NCBI GenBank assembly: GCA_016711225.1
Contig: JADJTK010000008.1
Location: 1-64,000, forward strand
DNA from: Opitutaceae bacterium
GTDB taxonomy: Bacteria > Verrucomicrobiota > Verrucomicrobiia > Opitutales > Opitutaceae
Reading direction: 5' to 3'
Length of the DNA stretch: 64,000 nucleotides
The translations under genes were made by a program, and so were the position numbers. Positions 1-7,282 of this stretch are shown piece after piece (the stretch's first letter is position 1; each line of letters opens with the position of its first letter). The notes beneath the pieces were generated by a model that worked only from the letters and a program-made list of their open reading frames with translations, had not been told where the DNA came from and ran no database searches.

Positions 1-868
1 CCGTGCCCAATGAAGCCGTCTGGCCGCTGGCTTCCAGTTGGGACACCAAGGCCGCCAATGGACTCTCCTCATCCGCCGCCCGCACCCGGGTGCGTCACTG
101 CCTCATCCGCCCACACCAACTTCGCCCTCGGCATGGACAGCCGCAGTTCCCAGGTCGGAATACAACACGATCGACGGCTTCTCCGGCGACGGCCTGCAGC
201 GGCCTCGGCGACGACGAATCCTTCGGCTACAACCTCGTCAAGAACCGGCGCAACGTGAACACCAACCACCCCGACGGCTTCAATCCTGGTCGGTCGGTGC
301 CGGCGGCGTCGGCACCGGGGTGGTGCGCAACATCGTCCTTCGCGGCAACATCTTCATCGCCTATGAATCGCCCGCCGTCCCGTTCGCCGGCTCGATCAGG
401 GCATCGGCTGCTTCGTGGCACCTTACTGAAGGCTGGATCGTGGAGAACAACCTCGTCGTCACGAACCACTGGCACGGCATCTCCCTCTACGGCGCCCGCC
501 TTTCCGCATCGTGAACAACACGGTGGTCGACCTCGATCCGACCGACGCGCAAACCCCGTGGATCCTGGTGACCGCCCACAAGACCGGTACCGCGAGCACC
601 GATTGTGTGGTGCGCAACAACCTCACCACGCGCCTCAACACCGCGGCCAGCACCGCCGACCGCATCGTGGTCGACTCCAATCTCGTGCTTCCGAAGCCAC
701 CCACAGGATACTTTGTTGCCCCGACCGCCTGCGAGCTATCGTCTCGCCGCCGGTTCCCCCGCCATCGACCAGGGTAGCGCCGACCTTGCCCCCGCCCTCG
801 ACGCCGACGAGTCGCCCCGCCCCGCCGGCTCGGCCATCGACGTCGGCGCCTACGAGTACGCACCCTAA
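1..868 (+). pseudogene. Frameshifted right-handed beta-helix protein, 5' end cut by the window
   Basis: Pieces of one secreted beta-helix protein can be read only by switching frame: about 117-160 in frame 1, 154-200 in frame 2, 202-293 in frame 3, 292-502 in frame 2 (with NIVLRGNIF and WIVENNLVV rungs), 505-735 in frame 1 (NNTVVDL, VVRNNLTTR rungs) and 735-868 in frame 2. The last segment ends with AAGSPAIDQG and DVGAYEY, which is the usual C-terminus of pectate-lyase-like or choice-of-anchor beta-helix proteins. Alternating Asn and Val/Ile stacks support the fold. At least five frame changes in under 800 bases mean either a decayed gene or poor sequence at a contig end. The N-terminus lies outside the window. 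Substrate is unknown; related proteins bind or cleave polysaccharides. Confidence 0.75.
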
Positions 869-880
869 CCCCGCCTCCCC

Positions 881-1008
881 GTAGCGGCGTGGCTTCCACG
901 CCGTTCCCCACTCCGCGTAGCGGCGTGGCTTCCACGCCTTCCTCACTCCCCGTAGCGGCGTGGCTTCCACGCCTTCCTCACTCCCCGTAGCGGCGCGGCT
1001 TCCGCGCC
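881..1008. repeat. Four-copy tandem palindromic repeat (GTAGCGG family)
   Basis: Four copies of a 22-base unit start at 881, 917, 952 and 987, giving a period of 35-36 bases. Each starts GTAGC and continues with the palindrome GGCGTGG-CTT-CCACGCC; the fourth copy has compensating changes (GGCGCGG-CTT-CCGCGCC), so the stem is kept. The 13-14 base linkers are also similar (TTCCTCACTCCCC type). The array sits just after the broken beta-helix gene. The compensated copy suggests selection on a hairpin, as in REP-like elements. Confidence 0.85.
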
Positions 1009-1069
1009 GTCCTCGCCCTCCGAAACCGCCAGCAATTCCGCTAGGTGAAGGAAGAAGTGGAAGCGAAGG

Positions 1070-1170
1070 CACCTCTACCGATTATGGCCGGCCCGCGCTT
1101 GCCGGCCGCCGTGCAAAGCCGCCCTCAGTACGGAGACCATCTCCTCGTCGCCGGTCCCACGCATCGCGCC
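1070..1170 (+). repeat. Orphan copy of the secreted-protein leader (copy A)
   Basis: This stretch matches the DNA immediately upstream of the secreted-protein genes at 5,243 and 9,455: an ACCTCTACC block, CTTGCCGG, a GCAAAGCCGCCCTC block and CCCACGCATCGCG in the same order and similar spacing. No secreted-protein gene follows; the next reading frame is the Rhs remnant. It is probably the leader of a lost fifth cassette member. The rest of 869-1,388 holds the palindrome array (881-1,008) and nothing else I can name. Confidence 0.6.
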
Positions 1171-1388
1171 CCCCACACCACGCCCTGATCCCCCGGTCCG
1201 ATCAGGAACCCAGACCGGGACCCATGCCTGTTTCGTCATGATCTACCCTTGCGGGTAACCACGCTTCGGCTAGTACCAGAGTCACCACCACAAACTCCGT
1301 ACCCGCCCTGCAGTCCCGTCCGCCCCCTTTGATCAAACCCAACCGCCGGCCTACTCCGATGCCGGGAAGGTGACCGTATCGCCGGATC

Positions 1389-2417
1389 ATGAGTCGACCC
1401 TACGCCTATGATACGAACGGACCCCTTTCGGTGATCCTCCCCGCTGACCGCGCTCCGCTACGATTCAACGATGGCCGCCCCACTCCCCTCACGACTACGA
1501 TTCCGCACGGCCACCGCCGCCTCAGCGCAGAGGCCGGTTCAAGCGACAACGACCATAGCACCACGAGTATCCCTGAGACCGCGAGGCCGGGAATCTGCAC
1601 CTACGCCACCTCCCCCCGAACGTTCGCCCCGCCGCGTTGCGCTGCGACCGCTCCCCTTCCCTTCACGGCCCGAAACGCCAGAGCACTCGCCCCAAGGCAT
1701 GACCATGGCGCCACGACCATAAGCCTTTGGCTATCCAGAGATCCCATGAAGGAGGAGGGCGGGAAGAATTTGTACGGAATGGTTGGGAATAATGTGATTG
1801 ATCGGTTCGATCTATTTGGACTGATCCGCTATGATGATAGCGGACCTAAGTTCGGTATATATTGGAATAATCGCGAAAATCATTCACAGCCGAATGATGG
1901 TCCCTTTCTGACCGATCGGGTGCTTGAGTTCGCGATAACCAAGCCATTCGTGCGCTGCTATTTCTTGGACCTAACCGACAAAGCTATTGTTGAAATTATT
2001 CGTGTATTAGAGGGGGAGATTATGCTTCTTGATAGTGAAGTTGTTCGCGAATACTTCAGAGGGCTGCCGCAAAGCGGCGCGCTGAAATTCTTAGCGATCA
2101 ACGCAGCTGCGAGGAAATTTGCTGCATCCATTCCCCAAGGCCGGCCTGGCCCGTTTGGTATACCAACCGCTCAAAGCGCCGCCGCGCGCTATTTGAATCG
2201 AAAGGAACTCCTCAAGCCGCTTCGCAATCAAACTGCCAGGCTATCTCTCAAAGCAGTCGGGCGCGGCGGAGTGAAAATCTGGGGCCGAGTTGGCTCTAAG
2301 GTGCTGCCTTTTGTTGGCTGGTTTAGCGCAGGGTATGACACTGCAAAAGCCTGCCATTGTGCAGACGTTACCAGAGACGGAGATTCTAACAATAATGAAA
2401 AATTCGTCGGCCAGTGA
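1389..2417 (+). CDS. Orphan Rhs C-terminal tip with predicted toxin domain
   Basis: The useful part begins near 1,725. It encodes the end of an Rhs core (WLSRDP, then NLYGMVGNN and DLFGL), the motif that marks the boundary between the Rhs shell and its variable toxin tip. About 200 residues follow with no family I recognise, including a late hydrophobic stretch (VLPFVGWFSAGYD). Base composition drops sharply toward AT at about 1,740, as is typical of Rhs tips acquired horizontally. The 1,389-1,720 part is low-quality Rhs-like debris (a YAYDTNG repeat remnant) and may be out of frame. The large core, PAAR and secretion regions are missing, so this is an orphan tip, possibly silent. Toxin activity is inferred from position only. 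Confidence 0.6.
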   Translation: MSRPYAYDTNGPLSVILPADRAPLRFNDGRPTPLTTTIPHGHRRLSAEAGSSDNDHSTTSIPETARPGICTYATSPRTFAPPRCAATAPLPFTARNARALAPRHDHGATTISLWLSRDPMKEEGGKNLYGMVGNNVIDRFDLFGLIRYDDSGPKFGIYWNNRENHSQPNDGPFLTDRVLEFAITKPFVRCYFLDLTDKAIVEIIRVLEGEIMLLDSEVVREYFRGLPQSGALKFLAINAAARKFAASIPQGRPGPFGIPTAQSAAARYLNRKELLKPLRNQTARLSLKAVGRGGVKIWGRVGSKVLPFVGWFSAGYDTAKACHCADVTRDGDSNNNEKFVGQ

Positions 2418-2645
2418 GTGAAAGACGGCGTGGCGGTTTCTGCTGTATATCTTATTGGTTTTAGTCGCTGCAGCAGTCCCGGGTTTGCCTGTTGTTTCTT
2501 TCACAAGCAATTCTCCTTTGGCGTTTCGCTGACCTGCGGAATCACTATTGGCATATTTGCGTGGTATTGCTTTGATTTCGTTTTTGCCGTTGCAGCCTAT
2601 GCTTATCGAAAGCTTTTAGAAAAACGGGGCCGGAATGACCCATAG
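2418..2645 (+). CDS. Small membrane protein after the Rhs tip, possible immunity protein, likely frameshifted
   Basis: A GTG directly after the Rhs stop codon opens a 75-residue frame ending in a hydrophobic segment (GIFAWYCFDFVFAVAAYAY) and a basic tail. Between about 2,424 and 2,530 a neighbouring frame reads much better as a membrane helix (FLLYILLVLVAAAVPGLPVV), so two compensating frameshifts would give a two- or three-helix membrane protein of similar size. It has the same AT-leaning composition as the toxin tip and the usual position of an immunity gene. No family recognised; the function is inferred from position. Confidence 0.4.
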   Translation: MKDGVAVSAVYLIGFSRCSSPGFACCFFHKQFSFGVSLTCGITIGIFAWYCFDFVFAVAAYAYRKLLEKRGRNDP

Positions 2646-2879
2646 GGCCGGACTGAACGGGACAGGTCGCGACTCTTGACAGAGTAACCACGGATCGAGC
2701 TCAAGCGGCACGGCTCGCGCCAGCGCCGCGCAGCCTCTTTACTCCCGCTTGATCAGAACGGGTTCACCAGAAGGTCGGGCCCCTCGCCGGTCACATCGGC
2801 CCACCATTGCCGGCAGCTCCCTACGTTAGCCTGACACACAGCCGTCCAGTGGCTGGCGCCCTGCGGTCCTGGCTGCGTC

Positions 2880-2987
2880 GCCTTTACGGATTTTCGCCGC
2901 CGCGCGCCTTGCCAATGGCGGCTCGAAGCCTCCCCCTAAACTCAGCTCCGCCGCGCGAGTCTCCTGCACGCCGAGCCCCCAATCGCC
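2880..2987 (+). repeat. Diverged leader copy B upstream of the beta-helix gene
   Basis: The bases from CCTTTACGGATTTTCGCCGC to the start codon align with the leaders at 5,131 and 9,341: CCTTTAC, TTTTCGCCGC, CCTTGCC, AAGCC-CCCC and a C-rich stretch ending CGCC before ATG. It is the most diverged of the copies. The preceding 2,646-2,879 contains a GAGTAACCACGGAT fragment (about 2,682) of the kind repeated elsewhere in this genome and no gene. Confidence 0.55.
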
Positions 2988-4958
2988 ATGCCTTTCCCGA
3001 GCATCACCCTCCGCACCTACCTCCGCGCCGGCCTCTTTGTCCTCCTTGCCGGCCCTGCCCCCGCCCAGACGCCTCCGCTCTTCAGCGCCTCGCTCCAGCG
3101 TGATGGCGACGGCGCTCTCTCGCTGCACTGGCCCAGCCAGACCGGGCAAAGCTATCACATCGAATCGTCGCCGGACTTGGTCGCTTGGACCGCCGATCCC
3201 GGCCACTTCGCCGGCGATGGCAGCGAGTTGGCTTCCGTCGTGCGCCCCGCTGGCACCGTCGACCCAACCCGTCAGTTCTGGCGCGTGGTCGGCGGCGCGT
3301 CCGCCAGCGCACTAACTCCGATCGCGCGCTGGGACATCGTCCCAAATCAGCGGATAGCCCAAGGCCAGGTCCTCAATATCGGCGTCGTCGCCTTCTCGAA
3401 GGCTGGAATCGATCGCGTCGTCTTCACTGTTTCTGGTCAGGGATACTCCGGAACAACCCCACCCTCGGCCTCGTCGATGACCCATAATGAGCAGACCAAC
3501 GTGTATGAGTACTGGGTCCCTTTGCACGCGAACGATTTCTCCTCGAGCGGAGGTTTCACCATCACCGCCACCGTCCACGGCAAGGATGGCGGCACCAAAG
3601 TCCTGGAGCCGCTCTCGTTCGTCGTGGATGCGACCGGGGAACTGCCGGAGCCAGCGGCGTGGGTGAGCACCACCGGCAGCGACACCACGGGCCGAGCCAA
3701 CAATCGAGCATTGCCGTTTTTGACGCCCGGGGCCGCGGTCGCCGCGATGCAAGCCCTCAACGGCGGCTCCGCGGACGGAGCAACGCTCTACTTCTACGAG
3801 GGAAGCTACGCCCTGAAGAACGGACCGGTTTCCACGAACCATGAATGGATCACCCTCACCCGAGATCCGGAGGCTCGCAGAGAATACACCGCCATCACCA
3901 GCTCCTGGGCATTTACCACGACGAGCTACATGCGCTTCAAAGGCCTGACGCTGCCATCGACCGGGGCCTCGAATTGGCTGGCCGGACACCCGGCCGTATT
4001 GTGGATCGACGACTGCATCATTCAGGGACCCGGACGCTGGGTGGCGAATTCCAACCCCACCGTCCGGAGTGGCAATGACGAAACCGCCTACCCCTCCTAT
4101 TTCACCGACTCACAGATCTACGATGTCGATTACGGCGTCACGCGCGCAAAGCTGGCCCGTAATATAACGATCCGACGGACTGGCAACGATCCGTTCGTGA
4201 ACACCATGTGCATCATCAACGCCGTGGTCGAAGACGTGGACCCCGGCACCACCTACTGGCACGCGGACGGGTACCAGTCCTGGGGGCCGGGCCCTCAGAA
4301 CCGGATCATCTACGGCTATTATGGAACCAACCTGCACTACCAGGGCCTGTTCATGCGCGAGGAGATCGGTTCCACCGCCGACAACAATGCGTTCATCAAC
4401 CTGTTCCTCGAAATGCGCGCGCCGGGACGCCCGGGATACGCCGGCAGCCCGCCTGTCCTCAACGCCGGCACGTTGAACGGGGCCTGGAATCATTTGCTCA
4501 TCTGGAACTGCTCCTTTCTTGGTTCCAATTTCACCGTCTACGATGATCCCACCGGTACGCCGCTGTCGTTCGCGAACGCCTCCTTCATCGGGAACGTCTT
4601 CTACCAGTACATCGATTATGAAGGGACGATCGGAGCGAACCCGGTCTACTCGCTGCCAGGAAATCCGGGGAAGAACGAGTTCCTGAACAATCACTTTGTC
4701 CGCAGCGCGGTGGATGAAGGTGGCGGCAACGCCGGACTTCCGTTCTGGTATTCTATGTCGCCTGACAGCGGGCTCACGGCCACCCATTCTTTGGGCGACC
4801 CGCTCATCGACCTATCCCTGAGCTCCCCGGTCGGGAGTTTCGGAGTCCCCGCCGCCAATTCGCCGCTCCTAAACAGGATCATCGGCGCAACCACTCCCGT
4901 CGATGCGCTGGGCCGCCCCAGGGGCGAACACTCCGATATCGGCGCGCTGGAGCGTTAG
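2988..4958 (+). CDS. Secreted right-handed beta-helix protein
   Basis: The 656-residue product starts with a signal peptide (hydrophobic core LFVLLAG, predicted cleavage APA|Q at 26/27). Residues about 27-103 form a small module with HWPSQTGQSYHIE, SPDLVAW and a final RQFWRVV, shared with the next three genes. A second beta-sandwich-like region (about 110-215) precedes a long parallel beta-helix (about 225-640) with repeated Asn/aromatic rungs and the ending SDIGALE. Such proteins are extracellular and often act on or bind plant or algal polysaccharides; no catalytic residues can be assigned with confidence. The body is unrelated in detail to the two following beta-helix proteins although the N-terminus is shared. 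The ATG is chosen because it gives the complete signal peptide. Confidence 0.8.
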   Translation: MPFPSITLRTYLRAGLFVLLAGPAPAQTPPLFSASLQRDGDGALSLHWPSQTGQSYHIESSPDLVAWTADPGHFAGDGSELASVVRPAGTVDPTRQFWRVVGGASASALTPIARWDIVPNQRIAQGQVLNIGVVAFSKAGIDRVVFTVSGQGYSGTTPPSASSMTHNEQTNVYEYWVPLHANDFSSSGGFTITATVHGKDGGTKVLEPLSFVVDATGELPEPAAWVSTTGSDTTGRANNRALPFLTPGAAVAAMQALNGGSADGATLYFYEGSYALKNGPVSTNHEWITLTRDPEARREYTAITSSWAFTTTSYMRFKGLTLPSTGASNWLAGHPAVLWIDDCIIQGPGRWVANSNPTVRSGNDETAYPSYFTDSQIYDVDYGVTRAKLARNITIRRTGNDPFVNTMCIINAVVEDVDPGTTYWHADGYQSWGPGPQNRIIYGYYGTNLHYQGLFMREEIGSTADNNAFINLFLEMRAPGRPGYAGSPPVLNAGTLNGAWNHLLIWNCSFLGSNFTVYDDPTGTPLSFANASFIGNVFYQYIDYEGTIGANPVYSLPGNPGKNEFLNNHFVRSAVDEGGGNAGLPFWYSMSPDSGLTATHSLGDPLIDLSLSSPVGSFGVPAANSPLLNRIIGATTPVDALGRPRGEHSDIGALER

Positions 4959-5130
4959 CGCGAGGCGCAAACACCAGGAACTGCCCGCGCCTCGCGCTCC
5001 GCTCGGGCCGAGGGGGCCCATCCGAGCCGCGGCCCACCCGAACAGCGCGCAACCGACGATCCCAAGGGCAAGGCGACTCCATTGGCTTCCTCGCGCCAAG
5101 CCCCCTGCACCGCGGCCAGCGCCTGCAGTT

Positions 5131-5242
5131 CCACCTTTACCATTTTTCAGCAGGTCCGCTCTTGCCGGCCTTCAGGCAAACTCGCCCTCTGTTCGGCGCG
5201 CTTTTCCGCGCAGCAGCCCGCGCGGTGCGAACCCATAACGCC
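5131..5242 (+). repeat. Leader copy C
   Basis: The block begins CCACCTTTACCATTTTTC, identical to the start of the copy at 9,341, and ends GCGAACCCATAACGCC before the ATG, differing from the 9,455 gene's leader by one base in the last 15. The middle (CTTGCCGG, GCCCTCT, CCGCGCAGC) also aligns. Conservation in non-coding DNA right up to the start codon shows that duplication included the upstream region, which probably carries the promoter and ribosome-binding site. No standard sigma-70 boxes are obvious. Confidence 0.75.
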
Positions 5243-7255
5243 ATGACCTTCCCGCGCTCCCTATGCCGCGCCGTCCTCGTCGCCGGCCTCTGTGCCCTAT
5301 CCTACAACCTCGCCTCGGCCCAGCCCGCGGCGCCCTTCGCGGCCACTCTCCAGACCGACACCGGAGGCGCCCTCGTCCTCCACTGGCCGAGCGAGTCGGG
5401 CCAACACTACCACGTCGAGTCCTCGCCCGATCTGACCACCTGGACCGCCGAGCCCGGCGACTTCACTGGAACCGGCGTCGAGCTCACCTCCACGGTGCGC
5501 CCCTCAGGCGCGGTTGATCCGGCACGGCAGTTCTGGCGCGTCGTCACCGACGATATGCCGCCAATCAGCCTCGCGCTCGTCGCCCACCGCACCGCCGGTG
5601 TCGCGCCGTTGTCGGTCTTCTTCGACGCCGTCGGCACGACCGCGGAGGCCACCACCCGCCCTTTTCATGATCTCGAATACCGCTGGGACTTCGGTGATCC
5701 GCGCAGCGGCCCGTGGACCGAGGGCGTCAACGCCGCCACCAGCAGCAAAAACCGCGCGACCGGCGCCGTCACCGCTCACGTCTTCGAACGCCCCGGCACC
5801 TACACCGTCCGGCTGACCGCCACCGACGGCACGCACACCGCCACCCGCACGATCGACGTGACCGTCCACGATCCGGACACGACCTTCGCCACCACGACAA
5901 CCTGTGTCTCGACCGGCACCGACTTCGCCGGCGCTCCAGCCGGCGCCACGCTTGTCACGGCCACCAAGTTCGATACCGCCGTCTCCAGCGCGCTCGCCGC
6001 CGGCGCCCGCCGGATCCTCTTCAAGCGCGGGGACACGTTCACGTTCTCAACCACCAACTTCATCAACGCCACCGGCGAGGTACTCATCGGCGCCTTCGGC
6101 GCAGGCGCGCGCCCTGTCCTTCGCGCCACGGCCGCAGGCGCGGTTGCGGTCCGTGTCCCGGCCGCCACCTCCGACGTGCGCTTCGTCGACTTCGAAGTCG
6201 ACGGCCAATCCCTCGTGAACCCGTGCCGTGCCATCACCTCGAATGGCAGCAGCTTCCTCGCGCTGCGCATCTACGCGCACGATCTGGGCTACCTCGCCAG
6301 CATCGCCGGGGACCACGCATCCGTGGTCGACTGCGAAGCGTTCAACATCGTCGGCGGCTCCGGCAACATGCCCATCTTCGCTGGCGATGCGTTCCACTTC
6401 TTCGTGGCTGGTTGCCGCTTCGACAACAACGACGGCGGCGAGTACAGCCTCCGGTATCAGGGTGGCACTCACGGTACGATCGCCCACAACACCCTGCGGC
6501 GCTGCGGCATCAGCAAGTCCATCTTCACGCTCCGCGGCGATCCGAACCAGACCACCTACGTTGCCCGCTATCACGAGATCGCCGACAATCTCTTCGACGG
6601 TGCCTCGGCCACGAACCTCTCCGTAGTGGCGACGATCGTTCCCACCAACAAGGAGCGCAACGAGCAGATCGCCGATGTCGTCTTCGAGCGCAACGTCATC
6701 ACCGTCAGTCCGGGTTCCGGCAGCGGCCTGATGCTCAACGCCTGCGACGTCACGGTGCGCAACAACCTCGTCCATCTCAACGGCGGCGGCTATGGCTGGG
6801 GCATCTTCATCGCCTGGCAGCACAACACCGCCGGCCTGCCCATTCCGGCGCGCAATCGGATCCTACACAACACCATCTCCTCGGAATCCACGACCGGCGG
6901 GCTCATGGCCGTCGCGGTGCTCAACACCGGCGCCCTACCCATCGATACCGTCGTGATGAACAACTTCATGTACGCGCCCAATATCCCGCGCGCCGGCTCC
7001 AACTTCGGCACCGGCCCGATGGTCGTCTACGACCAGGGCACCGGCACGGTGCTCGAGGGAAACTCCACCGATGCCCAGGCGAAATTGGCCACACCGAACT
7101 TTGTCGGTTTCCCAACCGTCTCGCTTACCGACTGGGCACTCGCGCCCGGTTGCTACGGCCTCGGCGCCGGCGTTCCGGTCCCGGTCTGGTCGGACTTCTT
7201 TGAGACGCCCCTCGACGCCACCACCCCGCGCTCGATCGGCGCAGTGACTCCCTGA
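5243..7255 (+). CDS. Secreted PKD-domain beta-helix protein, tandem copy 1
   Basis: The 670-residue protein has a signal peptide (cleavage ASA|Q at 26/27), the shared module (HWPSESGQHYHVE, SPDLTTW, RQFWRVV, about 27-105), a PKD domain (about 112-212, with YRWDFGDP and PGTYTVRLTATDG) and a parallel beta-helix (about 225-660) rich in rungs such as VTVRNNLVHLN and IAHNTLRRCG. It ends SIGAVTP. The PKD domain points to surface display or carbohydrate contact; the beta-helix may be a lyase or a binding scaffold. The start is placed at the second in-frame Met of the open frame because it begins the signal peptide and follows the conserved leader. Only 27 bases separate it from its near-copy downstream, so the two are probably co-transcribed. 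Confidence 0.82.
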   Translation: MTFPRSLCRAVLVAGLCALSYNLASAQPAAPFAATLQTDTGGALVLHWPSESGQHYHVESSPDLTTWTAEPGDFTGTGVELTSTVRPSGAVDPARQFWRVVTDDMPPISLALVAHRTAGVAPLSVFFDAVGTTAEATTRPFHDLEYRWDFGDPRSGPWTEGVNAATSSKNRATGAVTAHVFERPGTYTVRLTATDGTHTATRTIDVTVHDPDTTFATTTTCVSTGTDFAGAPAGATLVTATKFDTAVSSALAAGARRILFKRGDTFTFSTTNFINATGEVLIGAFGAGARPVLRATAAGAVAVRVPAATSDVRFVDFEVDGQSLVNPCRAITSNGSSFLALRIYAHDLGYLASIAGDHASVVDCEAFNIVGGSGNMPIFAGDAFHFFVAGCRFDNNDGGEYSLRYQGGTHGTIAHNTLRRCGISKSIFTLRGDPNQTTYVARYHEIADNLFDGASATNLSVVATIVPTNKERNEQIADVVFERNVITVSPGSGSGLMLNACDVTVRNNLVHLNGGGYGWGIFIAWQHNTAGLPIPARNRILHNTISSESTTGGLMAVAVLNTGALPIDTVVMNNFMYAPNIPRAGSNFGTGPMVVYDQGTGTVLEGNSTDAQAKLATPNFVGFPTVSLTDWALAPGCYGLGAGVPVPVWSDFFETPLDATTPRSIGAVTP

Positions 7256-7282
7256 ACTTTGCCTTCCCGCTCCGATCCGCTC

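Noticed and set aside
1..870. Programmed frameshifting in the first gene
   Set aside because: Five or more changes without slippery sequences or consistent direction do not fit a programmed event.
881..1008. Could the tandem repeat be a CRISPR array?
   Set aside because: Linkers between units are only 13-14 bases and similar to one another, units are palindromic and no cas genes are near.
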